Shown here: positions 31,859 through 43,163 of the stretch, in pieces | Position numbering within the stretch: the first letter of the stretch is position 1 | Layout: every line of letters begins with the position of its first letter | From: Sambucus nigra | Lineage: Eukaryota > Streptophyta > Magnoliopsida > Dipsacales > Adoxaceae | Length of the DNA stretch: 64,000 nt | Assembly: GCA_949130495.1 (NCBI GenBank) | Contig: OX422207.1 | Location: forward strand, 785,902,384 to 785,966,383 | Reading direction: 5' to 3' | Translations under genes and position numbers: made by a program | The notes under the pieces: model-generated | Database searches by the model: none | What the model saw: only the letters and a program-made list of their open reading frames with translations | What the model was told of the DNA's origin: nothing

Positions 31859-31986
31859 TTCTCGGTCACAGCTTTGTCCGCTCTATTTTTATCAAATTTG
31901 ATCTCGACTCTCCATTTGGTGCATTGGTGGCTAAATCAGGACCTCTAATTAAGTTATCAATCTATGAAATAGTACCATCTATTCTA
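31859..31986. other. Segment between Helitron end and LTR1 resumption
   Basis: About 130 bp that match neither LTR2 nor the Helitron termini. It ends at a TA run after which LTR1 resumes (GGACTAAAACAAGGG). It could be remains of a further insertion into which the Helitron went, or the true Helitron end could lie here. Confidence 0.35.
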
Positions 31987-32972
31987 CTCATTATATATAT
32001 ATATATATATATGGACTAAAACAAGGGAAGAAATGTGAGTAAATTTCGGGTATCCAGAAGTATAAAATTCGGAATATAAAATGTGAAATACGTATATAAT
32101 GATGAGAATTTTATATACGAGATGATAACACTAAAATGGGAATAGTGTAAATAACTAGTGAAAGTTATTCATAAGGTAGGGGTAAATTAAGTGAGAGATT
32201 ATATGTATAAGCTCAGGCGATAGCTTAGAATATTTATGTTACGCAGGGTATTAGATAGCGCATGGTGAATCAGAAGTTTTGTGAGACGCAAGTTCAACTG
32301 GGTAGCGTAACTAGTGGTTTAAAATACATGCGATAGGTGTGCACTGTTCGATGAGAGGTGAGGGGTATCTCATGTGAGTGCGACACCAGTTTAAATATGG
32401 AGAGTACCATATTTTAAATATTAAAGTAAATTAAGCAATTGCTAAAATATTTTCAAAACTGGGGCTCTGACCCGTATCTATTTTTCTTTTTCTTTCCTTT
32501 TGTATGCTTTTTAGGTGTCCAGACACAAGGGCGCCTGGATGACTATTCTTTCGAGTCAGGCATGCTGCCTCAACTGTGGATGCTGGGAGGAAATTGTTTT
32601 AGACGCTTCTATCCTGGTGATCTAAATAGGAGGTATTGTTGTAACAATTGGGCATATTGTCAATCTGATGTCATTTATTTTATTTACAACGATTTTATTT
32701 TATGCGCATTCAATTTGGTTGTAGTATATGTTTACCAAGAGTTGTCGGTTATTTATTTATTTATTCCATTTGTTTATTATATTCCTGCGTGAATGGTTTT
32801 AATTGTGCATTAAGTTTAGAACATTAGAAAGTTTAAAATTTTAACGCTAAGCCTAATAGGTTATTAGTAATTAATATTGTTTTCGATAGTGGTGTGAATG
32901 AAACCACTTGAGATTCCTGTTTAATTTGATATAGGACTGATCACCCAATATTTTATTAGGCGGGGTGTCACA

Positions 32973-33096
32973 TGTGGTATCAGAGCATCAGGTTCAAGAG
33001 TCCTTAGGAATCTATGTGGACGTACTACGCTTTCAGCGTTACTTTCTATTTGATATATAGTGCTATGTTTAGGATTGTTGATTTCTATGGTGAGAT
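32973..33096 (+). other. Primer site and leader of array B, internal 1 (left piece)
   Basis: TGGTATCAGAGC (32975-32986) is the initiator-Met tRNA primer site two bases after LTR1. The leader is cut after GAGAT by the Sirevirus and resumes at 42918 with TTCATTCTCC; internal 2 has the uninterrupted version at about 48722-48735. Confidence 0.9.
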
Positions 33097-35043
33097 TGAA
33101 AAAGACGTTACTAATGCCGTTTAATACAAGATTAAACTGTATAAGCAACTCCGAGTTGTTTGTTGAAGAAACCCTTTTCTTTTGAAAATAAAATAGATAA
33201 ACAATAAGTTGTGTTTACAAAAACTTATGTTCGAGAATAACCAAGACTATGTAATCAGTTTTAAAACTAAGAAAGTTTCAAAATATCAGCACACTATAGA
33301 ATGAGATGAGGAGATGAAGATAATCAGAACACACTATTTTTAACGTGGTAAAACCTCTCCCAATAGAGGAAATATCCACGGTGACTTCTAAGTCACGAAA
33401 GTAAAAAATCCACTAAAAATAAATAGCAGTTACAAATAATACAACATACATACACACAACTCAGCCTATTCTAAGTTTAGGAATATACCCGACTTGGTGT
33501 CCTTCTAACTTCTTTGTAGATCTGATTGTGGATGATGTTCTTCCAGTTGGATAACTTCCCTTTTGCTTTAGCTTTCTTTGCGTCGACTCAATAATCTTTG
33601 ATCTTATTCTCAACACTTTCAGTGTGGTAGTGTGTCAAGTGTTTGTGATGTGATTTCTATCCACATGCATGAACTCACACACACTTAGTTTGTACAGACA
33701 GTCCTAGAAAATTACATATAAAGACTATATGCTATGATTTTCTTTTCTTTCTTTCTTACAAAACTTGAAACCTTTTGACCTTTTAATCTATCCCAGATTC
33801 CACGGATATCTTGCTTCAAAATCAGTCAAGATCTTAATCAATCTCATTTTTGAAAAGATTTTCGAGATTGAAAACCTCCAAGTGAGAATCCAACTAGGTC
33901 AAGATTTAGTTTCACAAGAACAAGAAACAGAAAATATTTACAGATCTAAATCAACAAAGATTTTCACAAAACGAGAAACAAATACGCAGATCTAGTGATA
34001 TATAGCATGCAATAGTGTAGATCTAAGATTTCTATGAAAAAAGAAATACAGATCTCACCAAAATGTCTAAGTTGGTAACAAGATCACAGATCAAGAGGTT
34101 ACAGCTACAAACTATCAAACCAGTAACACCACTCTCTCTCAAACACTCAAGGTTGTGTTTGGGGTTTTGAAATTACGAAGATTTGAATATGGTTTGAAGT
34201 TGTTTAGGGTTAGGGTCTCTCTAACTCAGTTTCCCTTTCTCTCTCTTCTTTTCTTTTCTCTCTTCTCTCTCACTTCTCTCTTCTCTTTTTTTTTCTTCTC
34301 TCAATTTAGACGACTGCCAAAAGTCTTAAAAGGCTGAGAATGAGAGGGTTTAAATAGGAGCCAAGGAAGGTTCTGGATCGAAGATAGCAATCAATGGTTG
34401 AGACTCAGTCTTCCTATATTGACTTTGATCCAAGGGTGCTAAGATAGTGGTGGTTAAAACGAAGATGATTGGTCCACAGTGATAACACACGGACATTCTT
34501 TAAACACATGCAGGCCATTGATAACGTTTGATCTAACGATCCACAATTCACCAGGCTGCTCTCTCACAAAGCAAACACAAAAGAGATAACAGGAGCTTGA
34601 CAAGTGTTGGCATGTTATTGGCTGGCAAACGCGCGTCCAAACTAATTAGAGGCAACACCCTAATGTCCCAATCAAACATTCTCATGAAAAAATAATTTTG
34701 CGTAATATCATTTTAACCCCCAAAAAGTTTATAAACAAACTTTTATTAAAGAAAACATTATTTTAAAAATGTTTAAAAATTCCCAAAAAATTATTAAAAC
34801 AACATTTTAAGGGGAATTTAACACATAATCAATATGAGCAATATATACACATGTATGCACTTCTAATGTGTGTAGTGTGATTCAATTTATACCTTTTTTT
34901 GGATCATTGAAGAGGATTAGAGAGTGAATAAGTCTGAGGTTCTTTAGATTCTAGGTTAGACAACTAATTTTGTCACTATTTCCAAACTTGATGAACACTT
35001 ATACAATATAGACTTAAGTAAGTCAAAGGTATAAGGTGCTTCA
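33097..35043 (-). repeat. 3' LTR of the Sirevirus
   Basis: This 1947-bp LTR is colinear with 40944-42912. It lacks a stretch of about 21 bp (TCTGGCACATTGATATTCTA...) that the other copy has near 42515. Confidence 0.95.
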
Positions 35044-35289
35044 ATCTCCCATGAGACAAAATATCCTTTGAGTTAGCTTAAACTCTTAGGGAACCAAAAA
35101 AAATAAAACCTAGTCCTATGCAAAAGATACTATCTACCCATTTCCTAGAAAGTCAAAAATTACATAACTCAACTATTTACAAATTTGTACACTAGAGAGA
35201 AATGGTAGATAAACAGTAGAAGAGGTTCCTGCAAATATGCACTAAGATCAAGTAGTTTAGATGTAATGTGAACAAAACATTGAACCCGT

Positions 35290-35325
35290 AAGACTTAAAT
35301 TTCTCCCCCATTTTGTCTCAAATGG
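35290..35325 (-). promoter_or_regulatory. Internal polypurine tract of the Sirevirus
   Basis: The minus strand reads AAAATGGGGGAGAAATTTAA about 260 bp before the 3' LTR. Sireviruses are known for extra polypurine tracts upstream of the LTR; the tract directly at the LTR here is only CATGGGAGAT. Confidence 0.6.
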
Positions 35326-36051
35326 ACAAAGGGTAAAAAATTACGGTCTTAAGAGATTAATCAGCACATACCATACCTATAGAATTACCCAAATATAGAA
35401 ATCTGTTATAGTCTAGAGGCTTAGTGAACATGTCTGCAAGTTGTAAATCAGTAGGTAGGTAATGGATTTCTAACTCCTTAGTCTCAACAAGTTCGCGTAT
35501 AAAGTTATGTCTTATTTTAATATGCTTAGTTCACGAGTGTTGAACCGGATTTTTAGATATGTTAATGGCGCTTTGATTGTCACAATACAATTGTAACCGA
35601 TCTTCTTTAATCCCATAGTCGCTTAACATTTGTTTTATCCATAACAATTAAGCACAACAACTTCCTGCTGCTATATATTCGGACTCAGTCGTAGATAAAG
35701 ATGTACAATTCTGTTTTTTGCTACTCCAACCTACTAAGTTATTCCCGATATAATAACAGGCACCTGATGTACTATTACTGTCATCGGTACAACCGGCCCA
35801 ATCAGCATCAGTATACCCTATAATGGTGCTGCAGGTATCATTAGTGTACCTAAGTCCAAGATTAAGAGTGCCTTTTATGTACTTTATTATACGTTTTACA
35901 CAAGATAAATGGCTCTCTTTAGGGTTCTTCTGGTAACGTGCACACAGACATACAGAATACATTATATCTGGTCGTGAGGCAGTTAGATAGAGTAGACTAC
36001 CAATCATACTACGATAAAGTGTGGAATCAACTGACTTTCCATTTTCATCTT
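35326..36051 (-). pseudogene. Sirevirus RNase H and pol C-terminus, broken
   Basis: After the frameshift near 36050 the minus-strand frame reads MIGSLLYLTASRPDIMYSVC, GYTDADWAGCTDDSNSTSG and STTESEYIAA, the copia RNase H with its conserved acidic residues. TAA at 35648-35650 replaces an expected Gln codon before LLWIKQML. Further on, YCDNQSAINISKNPVQHS is followed by TGA where Arg is expected, then TKHIKIRHNFIREL and MFTKPLD close the domain. Confidence 0.85.
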
Positions 36052-38217
36052 ACATAATTTAACAGTAGTACTCATTGGCGTTTTGGCAACTTTAGCATTA
36101 TCTAAACCAAATTTCTTAACAAGGTCTAAGGCATACTTAGTTTGAGAGACAAATAATCCATCAGAATTCTGTTTTACTTGAAATCCTAAGAAAAGCTGTA
36201 GCTCCCCCATAAGGGACATGTGAAACTCTTTATGCATAATAACATAAAAGGATTTAACTTCAGATGTTGAAGTAGACCCAAAGATGATGTCGTCAACATA
36301 GACTTGGGCTATAATAATGTTTTTGTCAAAATGTTTGACAAAGAGGGTCTGGTCATTTCCTCCTCTCGTAAAGCCATTATCAAACAAAAAGTTGGAAAGG
36401 CGTTCATACCAAGCTCTAGGAGCTTGTTTTAAGCCATACAAAGCCTTTTTTAGACGAAAGACATGGTCTGGGTATTTTGGGTCAATGAACCCTTTGGGTT
36501 GTTCTACATACGTCTCTTCGGACAGAATTCCATTGAGGAAGGCAGACTTGACATCCATTTGATAAAGTGTAAATTTTAAGTGACACGCTATGGCGAAAAG
36601 AAGTCGAACAGATTCAAGACGAGTGACTGGGGAAAATGTCTCGCTAAAATCTATCCCTTCTATTTGAGAGTAACCTTGAGCAACAAGTCTAGCTTTATTT
36701 CTAAGGATTACCCCATTTTCGTCAGATTTGTTCTTAAAGATCCAACGTGTGCCAATAACATTTTTGTTTCGAGGCCGCGGTACAAGATACCAGACATCGT
36801 GAATGACAAATTGTAAGAGTTCTTCCTGCATAGAAGAAATCCAGTGTGCGTCATTCAATGCTTCATTAACATTTTTTGGTTCCACAAGGGAGACGAAACA
36901 TGCGTATTTAGCATACTTTCTTAACTGGGATCTAGTACGGACTGGCTCATTAGGATTACCGACCACTCTGTTAATGGGATGATCTTTAGAGACCCAGCCA
37001 GGTACTTCTGGACTCTCAATAGGTAATGAGTCATCTATTTCTGGTGAATCATTTTTGAAATCATTTTTAGATTCAACCACAATAGGTGATTCAGATATCT
37101 TTTTTTCGACAATAGTGTCGCTTACAATTACATTTATCGACTCCATAAGGGTTTTAGTACGCAGATTGTATATACGATATGCACGACTGTTTGGAGAGTA
37201 ACCTAAAAAGATGGCTTTATCTCCACGCGTCTCGAATTTGGATAAATGTTCTCTGTCTTTACAGATGTAACATCGACTTCCGAAAGTTCTTAGGTATTTC
37301 AGATTAGGCTTCTTACCGTACCATAACTCATAGGAGGTTTGTTTAGTGTTTTTCCTAAGGTAAACCCGATTAATGATATGACATGCAGTTCTAATAGATT
37401 CTACCCAGAAGTACTTAGGTAGAGATTTGGCATGCAACATGACACGCGCCATCTCTTGAAGAGTTCGGTTTTTCCTTTCGGCAACACCGTTCTGCTGAGG
37501 AGTCTTAGGGGCACTGAATTTGTGTTTGTAACCGTTGTAGTCATAATATTCAACTATTCTCGTGTCTATGAACTCTCCCCCTCTATTGCTACGAATGCGA
37601 TTGACTTGTGTGTCCTTCTCATTTTCAATTCTTAGTAAAATTTTCAAAAATGTCTGAAACGTATCAGATTTATGTTTCAAGAAGGCAACCCAAGTGAATC
37701 GTGTAAAATCATCAACCATGACTAGGATATAACTGTGTCCACAAAGACTAACAGTTCTAGAGGGACCAATAAGGTCCATGTGGATGAGATCTAGAGGTCT
37801 ATAGGTGAGAATGTCTTTAACTTTTTTATGCAAAGTCTTAACTATTTTTCCTTCCTGGCAATGACCACAAACAACCCTGGAAATAGGTTTAATTTGAGGA
37901 ATTCCTCTAACTATCTCTTGACTAGACAATCTACCAAGGATATCATAACTTAGGTGACCCATACGATTATGCCAGATTTCATTGTCATCCATTCTGACAA
38001 TGTTACAGGTTTCAGAACTAGTCTTGACAGTATAGAAGTTGTCAGGTGTTCTAAATCCGGTAATGATGCATTCACCTTTATCATTTAGAATTTTGCAATT
38101 GTTCTTTGAAAAGGTAACTGTATGGTCTGAGTCACAAAATTGTGATATACTTAGGAGGTTGGCTTCAAGGCCTTTAACTAAAAGTACATTTTCGAAGAAC
38201 ATGCATTCCCTCTTCAT
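36004..38217 (-). pseudogene. Sirevirus pol: integrase and reverse transcriptase
   Basis: The minus-strand frame is open for 737 residues. GAG-pre-integrase/HHCC zone: HNRMGHLS (83-90) and CGHCQEGK. Integrase core: D148 in HMDLIGP, then the second acidic position is Asn (N211 in RSNRGGEF; relatives have RSDRGGEF), and E247 in QQNGVAERKN. RT: AHWISSMQEEL, WIFKNKSDENG, KARLVAQGYSQ, MDVKSAFLNG and catalytic YVDD at 640-643. The left end is set by a frameshift near 38200 that separates it from the protease. The right end is another near 36050 (after TTVKLCK), where one base appears lost. Integrase activity is unlikely because of the D-to-N change. Confidence 0.92.
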
Positions 38218-38664
38218 TTAGGGTTCCTTTACCTATGATCTGGGACGAAACTCCATCGCCAAAAACTACTTTACCTCCAAAAAATCTGGTTTTGTTTAAG
38301 AGTTTGGTTTCATCTCCTGTCATATGTTTGGAGCATCCTGAATCTAAATACCAACCAAATGAAGTGTGTTCAGCTTTTAAGGCAGTGATGACAATGTTAC
38401 ACTTCATTTGGGGTAAAAGATCATCTTTTCTAACCCAAATAGCTCTAGTTTTAATTTTGCGCAAGTTTGCTCTTATTTGATAAAATTTTCGAGAAGCAGC
38501 TTTTTGTCGAAAAACATTTGGCGCAACAAACTGATTTTTATGGAAAAATTGAGCTTTTGGTTTAGGAAAGTTTCTGGGAGCCTTTCTCTTAAATGAACTC
38601 TTAGTTTTGGTCTTTCTATTCCTGTAGTTAGAGTTCTTGTCAGGTTGTCTTGGAAGGACATAAT
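38174..38664 (-). pseudogene. Sirevirus protease region
   Basis: The minus-strand frame reads through NHYVLPRQPDKNSNYRNRK, then AIWVRKDDLLP, then FGWYLDSGCSKHMTGDETKL. DSG is the aspartic-protease catalytic triplet of copia elements, which releases Gag and Pol products. The frame is shifted relative to gag upstream (near 38680) and to pol downstream (near 38200), each by one base as far as I can judge. Confidence 0.85.
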
Positions 38665-38666
38665 GG

Positions 38667-39986
38667 TTACGATTTTTGCCTAGAATAATTAAAGTTCTTG
38701 TAAATAGGAGTGTTGTACACAGGGGTGTTTAGATGCCTAGCATAACAACCTTCAAAGGAATGACCATAAACGTCACAGTAGGAGCAATATTGATTGCTTG
38801 AGGGATATGGTTCCTTAGGAAAACTTCTAAAGATGGGTTTAACAGGATTCTGTTCAAAAGTCTTATTCCTAGGAGGTATGGTTTTAAAGGTAGATTCAGC
38901 CTTTCTGATCAAAGGACAGACGTATTTAGTCTCAAGTGTACTGTCAGCCTTAAAGTTACTATACTCTCCAATGTCTTTCTGTTGTTGCTTTTGATCATAT
39001 TCCTTTTTAATAAAATGAAAATCTGGACATGTTTCTATTGGTCTTTTGCCCCCAGACACAAGCTTAATAGATTCAAGATTTTTAGTTTGTGATTTATTCT
39101 TAGGGCAGAATAAAATACCGGTTCTATCATCAGAATTGGTCTTAGAGTCAACAACAAAGTCAGTGAAACAATTTGAATTGTTTTCAAACTTAGAAATTTT
39201 TTTGAAAACTGTTGTTGTCTTTGTTTTTGCTTCCTCCAGTTCTAATAATGTTCCCTTGTATTTCATTTCCAGGGTTTCATTAGTTTTGGTCAACTCTTTC
39301 AATTTTTGATCAAAATTTTCAATTTCAGATTGATGTGTCAGACACTGGTTAGTGTACTCTTCGGCATTCAGCTTCACAATAAGACTTAGATCATCTAATT
39401 TCTTAGTCAGGTCTCTAACAGTCTTCTCCAGTCTAGTGCCTTTTTTAAGGGCTTTAGCATACAAAGTATGAATATCTGGGAGGTGACCTGTGTCTGAGTC
39501 GCTAAGTGAAGTGTGTGCAGTGACCCCTAACGATTCAGTTTTAGTACTTACGCACCCATTTACATCGTCGTTATCGAGATCTCTTTGACTCACACACACG
39601 GAACTAGAGCTAGCAACATTTTCAGATAACAAGGCATCTAGTCCAGTCAAAGCAGTATTCACAAAAGCAGGAGTAGAGGTATCATTATCACACACAGGCA
39701 TATCATCATTGTAAATGATCTTAGCAAAAAAAGACATGCAAGGGTCAAATACATTTGATGACTCAAGTTCCTCTTCATCAGAGTCACTTGAATTATCCCA
39801 AGTTTTACAGACATTGGCTCTATTGTGTGTGTTGGTTTTATTCAGATTAACTCTGCAATCGTGAGCAATGTGACCTAGTTTCCCACATCTAAAACATTCA
39901 ATCTTTTTAAGGTCTCTGTTAGGTCTGAAGTTGTTGTCCTTAGGATGTTTGTCATGACCTCTCTTATGAGGTTTGGGATTAGACAC
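38667..39986 (-). pseudogene. Sirevirus Gag, C-terminal two thirds
   Basis: Same frame as the N-terminal Gag at 40053-40865 and joined to it but for one TAA. A zinc knuckle CFRCGKLGHIAHDC stands at residues 31-44. An acidic Ser/Asp stretch follows. Then comes a Lys/Glu/Leu-rich stretch at about 175-265 that should form coiled coil (LEKTVRDLTKKLDDL, FDQKLKELTKTNETL). A second CX2CX4HX4C knuckle, CSYCDVYGHSFEGC, lies near the end. Long Gags with coiled coil are a Sirevirus trait. It ends at a frameshift-made TAA. Confidence 0.87.
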
Positions 39987-40052
39987 AGTTGGATAATTAG
40001 GCTTGCCTTGTTTAAATGCCTCTTTGTTTCTAAATTTAACAATTTTCTTAAA

Positions 40053-40865
40053 TTATTTGGACATTAAGGCAATCTGATTATCTAGATTGTCTATATCACA
40101 CTCCTCATCAGAGTCACAGTTGGTCAAATTAGTCTCATGTTTAGATATCTTAGAAGAGAAACTCAAGTTAGAGTTGGGCTGTTTTCTTTGAGATTGATTT
40201 AATTGTTTCTTAAAGTCTAATTCCATTTCCACAGTCCTAAGTTTGCTACTGAGTAACTCAGGGGTGAGGTTTTGATCATTCATCTCCTCAATGGCATACC
40301 TCTTGTTGTCAAACTTTTGTGGTAATGATCTTAGGATTTTAGAAACAATCTCATTCCTATCATATGTTATACCATTAGCATGCAACTTAGTAACTATATC
40401 AGTTAGGTTCATATAAAAGTCATCAAAAGACTCAGAGTCAGACATAATCAAAGAGTTGTACTGCTGGGTAAGCATTTGAGTTTTAGCAGCTTTAACTCTT
40501 GAGTCTCCTTCATGGGCAGTGATTAATGTGTCCCAAGCTTCCTTGGAAGTGGAACAAGATGAGATTCTCTTGAACTCATACTCATTAATTGACATAAAGA
40601 TGCCATTCTTGCCTTTATTGTTATTACGAGAAAGTGTTTTCTCATCTTGGGTAAACTCACTTAAGATTTTCTTTACCCTCTCATCACTTCCTTCAGTGGC
40701 TGGTTTAGCAGGATAAGTATATCCATTTTCAATAATGTCCCAGACATCATCACCTAAAGTCCCTTGGATGAAGGAAGCCATTCTTACTTTCCAGTAAGCA
40801 AAGTTGTTTCCATCAAAGAGTGGAGGTCTGGAAAGATTACCAAACCTTTCATTCTTCTCGTCCAT
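40053..40865 (-). CDS. Sirevirus Gag, N-terminal part
   Basis: 270 codons on the minus strand starting MDEKNERFGNLSRPPLFDGN, the natural Gag start (78 bp after LTR and primer site). DUF4219-like start (FAYWKVRMASFIQG) and UBN2-type core (FKRISSCSTSKEAWDTLITA, SESFDDFYMNL, ILRSLPQKF). It stops at TAA 40053-40055 after QIALMSK; in-frame reading continues FKKIVKFRNKEAFKQG into the rest of Gag, so the stop is a point mutation. Gag forms the particle that packages the element RNA. Confidence 0.9.
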   Translation of the reverse strand: MDEKNERFGNLSRPPLFDGNNFAYWKVRMASFIQGTLGDDVWDIIENGYTYPAKPATEGSDERVKKILSEFTQDEKTLSRNNNKGKNGIFMSINEYEFKRISSCSTSKEAWDTLITAHEGDSRVKAAKTQMLTQQYNSLIMSDSESFDDFYMNLTDIVTKLHANGITYDRNEIVSKILRSLPQKFDNKRYAIEEMNDQNLTPELLSSKLRTVEMELDFKKQLNQSQRKQPNSNLSFSSKISKHETNLTNCDSDEECDIDNLDNQIALMSK

Positions 40866-40928
40866 AGTTAAGATTTTCAGAAAACGATTTCAGAAACACA
40901 AGATCCTTTTTGAAATAAAAGTTTACAG

Positions 40929-40943
40929 GGCACTGATACCAAT
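40929..40943 (-). promoter_or_regulatory. Primer-binding site of the Sirevirus
   Basis: The minus strand reads ATTGGTATCAGTGCC directly after the 5' LTR. TGGTATCA is the core of the initiator-Met tRNA complement; the rest differs from the usual TGGTATCAGAGC. Confidence 0.85.
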
Positions 40944-42912
40944 TGAAAAAGACGTTACTAATGTCGTTTAATACAAGATTAAACTGTATAAGCAACTCCG
41001 AGTTGTTTGTTGAAGAAACCCTTTTCTTTTGAAAATAAAATAGATAAACAACAAGTTGTGTTTTCAAAAACTTATGTTCGAGAATAACCAAGACTTTGTA
41101 ATCAGATTTAAAACTAAGAAAGTTTCAAAATATCAGCACACTATAGAATGAGATAAGGACATGAAGATAATCAGAACACACTATTTTTAACGTGGTAAAA
41201 CCTCTCCCAATAGAGGAAACATCCAAGGTGACTTCTAAGTCACGAAAGTAAAAAATCCACTAAAAATAAATAGCAGTTACAAACAATACAACATACATAC
41301 ACACAACTCAGCCTATTCTAAGTTTAGGAATATACCCCACTTGGTGTCCTTCTAACTTCTTTGTAGATCTGATTGTGGATGATGTTCTTCTAGTTTGATA
41401 ACTTCCACTTTGCTTTAGTTTTCTTTGCGTCGACTCAATAATCTTTGATCTTATTCTCAACACTTTCAGTGTGGTAGTGTGTCAAGTGTTTGTGATGTGA
41501 TTTCTATCCACATGCATGAACTCACACACACTTAGTTTGTACAGACAGTCCTAGAAAATTACATATAAAGACTATATGCTGTGATTTTCTTTTCTTTCTT
41601 TCTTACAAAACTTGAAACCTTTTGACCTTTTAATCTATCCCAGATTCCACGGATATCTTGCTTCAAAATCAGTCAAAATCTTAATCAATCTCAGTTTTGA
41701 AAAGATTTTCGAGATTGAAAACCTCCAAGTGAGAATCCAACTAGGTCAAGATTTAGTTTCACAAGAACAAGAAACAGAAAACATTTACAGATCTAAATCA
41801 ACAAAGATTTTCACAAAACGAGAAACAAATATGCAGATCTACTGATATATAACATGCAATAGTGTAGATCTAAGATTTTTATGAAAAAAGAAATACAGAT
41901 CTCGCCAAAATGTCTAAGTTGGTAACAAGATCACATATCAAGAGGTTACAGCTACAAACTATCAAACCAGTAACACCACTCTCTCTCAAACACTCAAGGT
42001 TGTGTTTGGGGTTTTGAAATTACGAAGATTTGAATATGGTTTGAAGTTGTTTAGGGTTAGGGTTTCTCTAACTCAGTTTCCCTTTCTCTCTCTTCTTTTC
42101 TTTTCTCTCTTCTCTCTCACTTCTCTCTTCTCTCTTTTTTTTTCTTCTCTCAATTTAGACGACTGCCAAAAGTCTTAAAAGGCTGAGAATGAGAGGGTTT
42201 AAATAGGAGCCAAGGAAGGTTCTGGATCGAAGATAGAAATCAATGGTTGAGATTAAGTCTTCCTATATTGACTTTGATCCAAGGGTGCTAAGATAGCGGT
42301 GGTTAAAACGGAGATGATTGGTCCACAGTGATAACACACGGATATTCTTTAAACACATGCAGGCCGTTGATATCGTTTGATCTAACGATCCACAATTCAC
42401 CAGGATGCTCTCTCACAAAACAAACACAAAAGAGATAACAGGAGCTTGACAAGTGTTGGCATGTTATTGGCTGGCAAATGCCCGTCCAAACTAATTACAG
42501 GCAACACCCTAATGTCTCTGGCACATTGATATTCTACCCAATCAAACATTCTCATGAAAAAATAAGTTTGCATAATATCATTTTAACCCCACAAAGTTTA
42601 TAAACAAACTTTTATTAAAGAAAACATTATTTTAAAAATGTTTAAAAATTCCCAAAAAATTATTAAAACAACATTTTAAGGGGAATTTAACACACAATCA
42701 ATATGAGCAATATATACACATGTATGCACTTCTAATGTGTGTAGTGTGATTCAATTTATACCTTTTTTTGGATCATTAAAGAGGATTAAAGAGTGAATAA
42801 GTCTGAGGTTCTTTGGATTCTAGGTTAGACAACTAATTTTGTCACTATTTCCAAACTTGATGAACACTTATACAATATAGACTTAAGTAAGTCAAAGGTA
42901 TAAGGTGCTTCA
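40944..42912 (-). repeat. 5' LTR of the Sirevirus
   Basis: This 1969-bp LTR matches 33097-35043. By orientation it is the promoter-bearing LTR. TG...CA ends and the GAGAT duplication mark its outer edge. Confidence 0.95.
42197..42208 (-). promoter_or_regulatory. TATA-like box in the Sirevirus LTR
   Basis: The minus strand reads CTATTTAAACCC here, followed within 50 bp by a CT-rich stretch. It is conserved in the other LTR (near 34351). The position, about 700 bp into the LTR, is plausible for U3/R. Confidence 0.4.
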
Positions 42913-42938
42913 GAGATTTCATTCTCCTACTATAACAT

Positions 42939-42943
42939 ATACA

Positions 42944-43020
<77 letters not shown>
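42939..43020. repeat. (ACAT)n(AT)n microsatellite
   Basis: About nine ACAT units followed by about 25 AT units in the leader of internal 1. Internal 2 has (CA)n(TA)n at the same place, so this site is a repeat hot spot in the family. Confidence 0.95.
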
Positions 43021-43023
<3 letters not shown>

Positions 43024-43058
43024 TTAGTGAATCTTATTTTCATTCGAGTGTGCTTCTT

Positions 43059-43163
43059 ATGCCGATAACGCAGAGGACGACCAGTGAGGGCCGTTGTGAG
43101 GACAGGAGGAGGCGGAGCTCAGTTGAAGTGGAAAAATATTTTGGGAATGATGACCGTAATTGA
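43059..43163 (+). CDS. 34-codon frame at the gag position, internal 1
   Basis: ATG begins MPITQRTTSEGRCEDRRRRS and the frame ends DDRN-TGA. The paralogous frame at 48890-48994 has the same length and the same stop position. It lies where element A starts gag, and both begin with a short Met-Pro, Arg-rich stretch. Between the two copies about ten of 34 residues differ, so there is no sign of strong protein conservation. It is probably a relic of a gag start, kept in a non-coding derivative; a short peptide is not excluded. Confidence 0.4.
   Translation: MPITQRTTSEGRCEDRRRRSSVEVEKYFGNDDRN

Larger units (their letters stand above)
19744..32972 (+). repeat. LTR1 of array B, heavily interrupted
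   Basis: It starts TGTAATACCCCGTAC and ends CGGGGTGTCACA before a primer site. LTR2 and LTR3 align with pieces at 19744-20248, 20418-21241, 21668-21945 and 31990-32972. Sequence at 21985-22370 has no counterpart in LTR2 but weakly resembles the LTR of element A, so it may be native and lost from LTR2. Everything else inside is inserted DNA: a 169-bp insertion, three MITEs and a probable Helitron. Confidence 0.85.
33097..42912 (-). mobile_element. Sirevirus-type Ty1/copia element
   Basis: A 9816-bp element with TG...CA ends and a GAGAT duplication (33092-33096 and 42913-42917). The coding strand is minus. Gag has two zinc knuckles and a coiled-coil-rich middle, and pol follows in copia order: protease, integrase, RT, RNase H. 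The Gag start wording (LSRPPLFDGNNFAYWKVRM), long gag and YLDSGCSKHMTGD protease fit the Sirevirus (SIRE/Maximus) group. LTRs of 1947 and 1969 bp differ at about 46 positions by eye (about 2.4 percent) plus a 21-22-bp indel, so it is older than element A. At least four stop codons, three frameshifts and a catalytic integrase change disable it. Confidence 0.93.

Noticed and set aside
32439..32792. 117-codon plus-strand frame with FFFFFFP start
   Set aside because: It lies in LTR1; the homologous LTR2 part (48189-48419) is broken differently, so no protein is conserved.
33765..33995. 76-codon frame repeated at 41612-41845
   Set aside because: Present in both LTRs of the Sirevirus, antisense to its coding strand; no domain.
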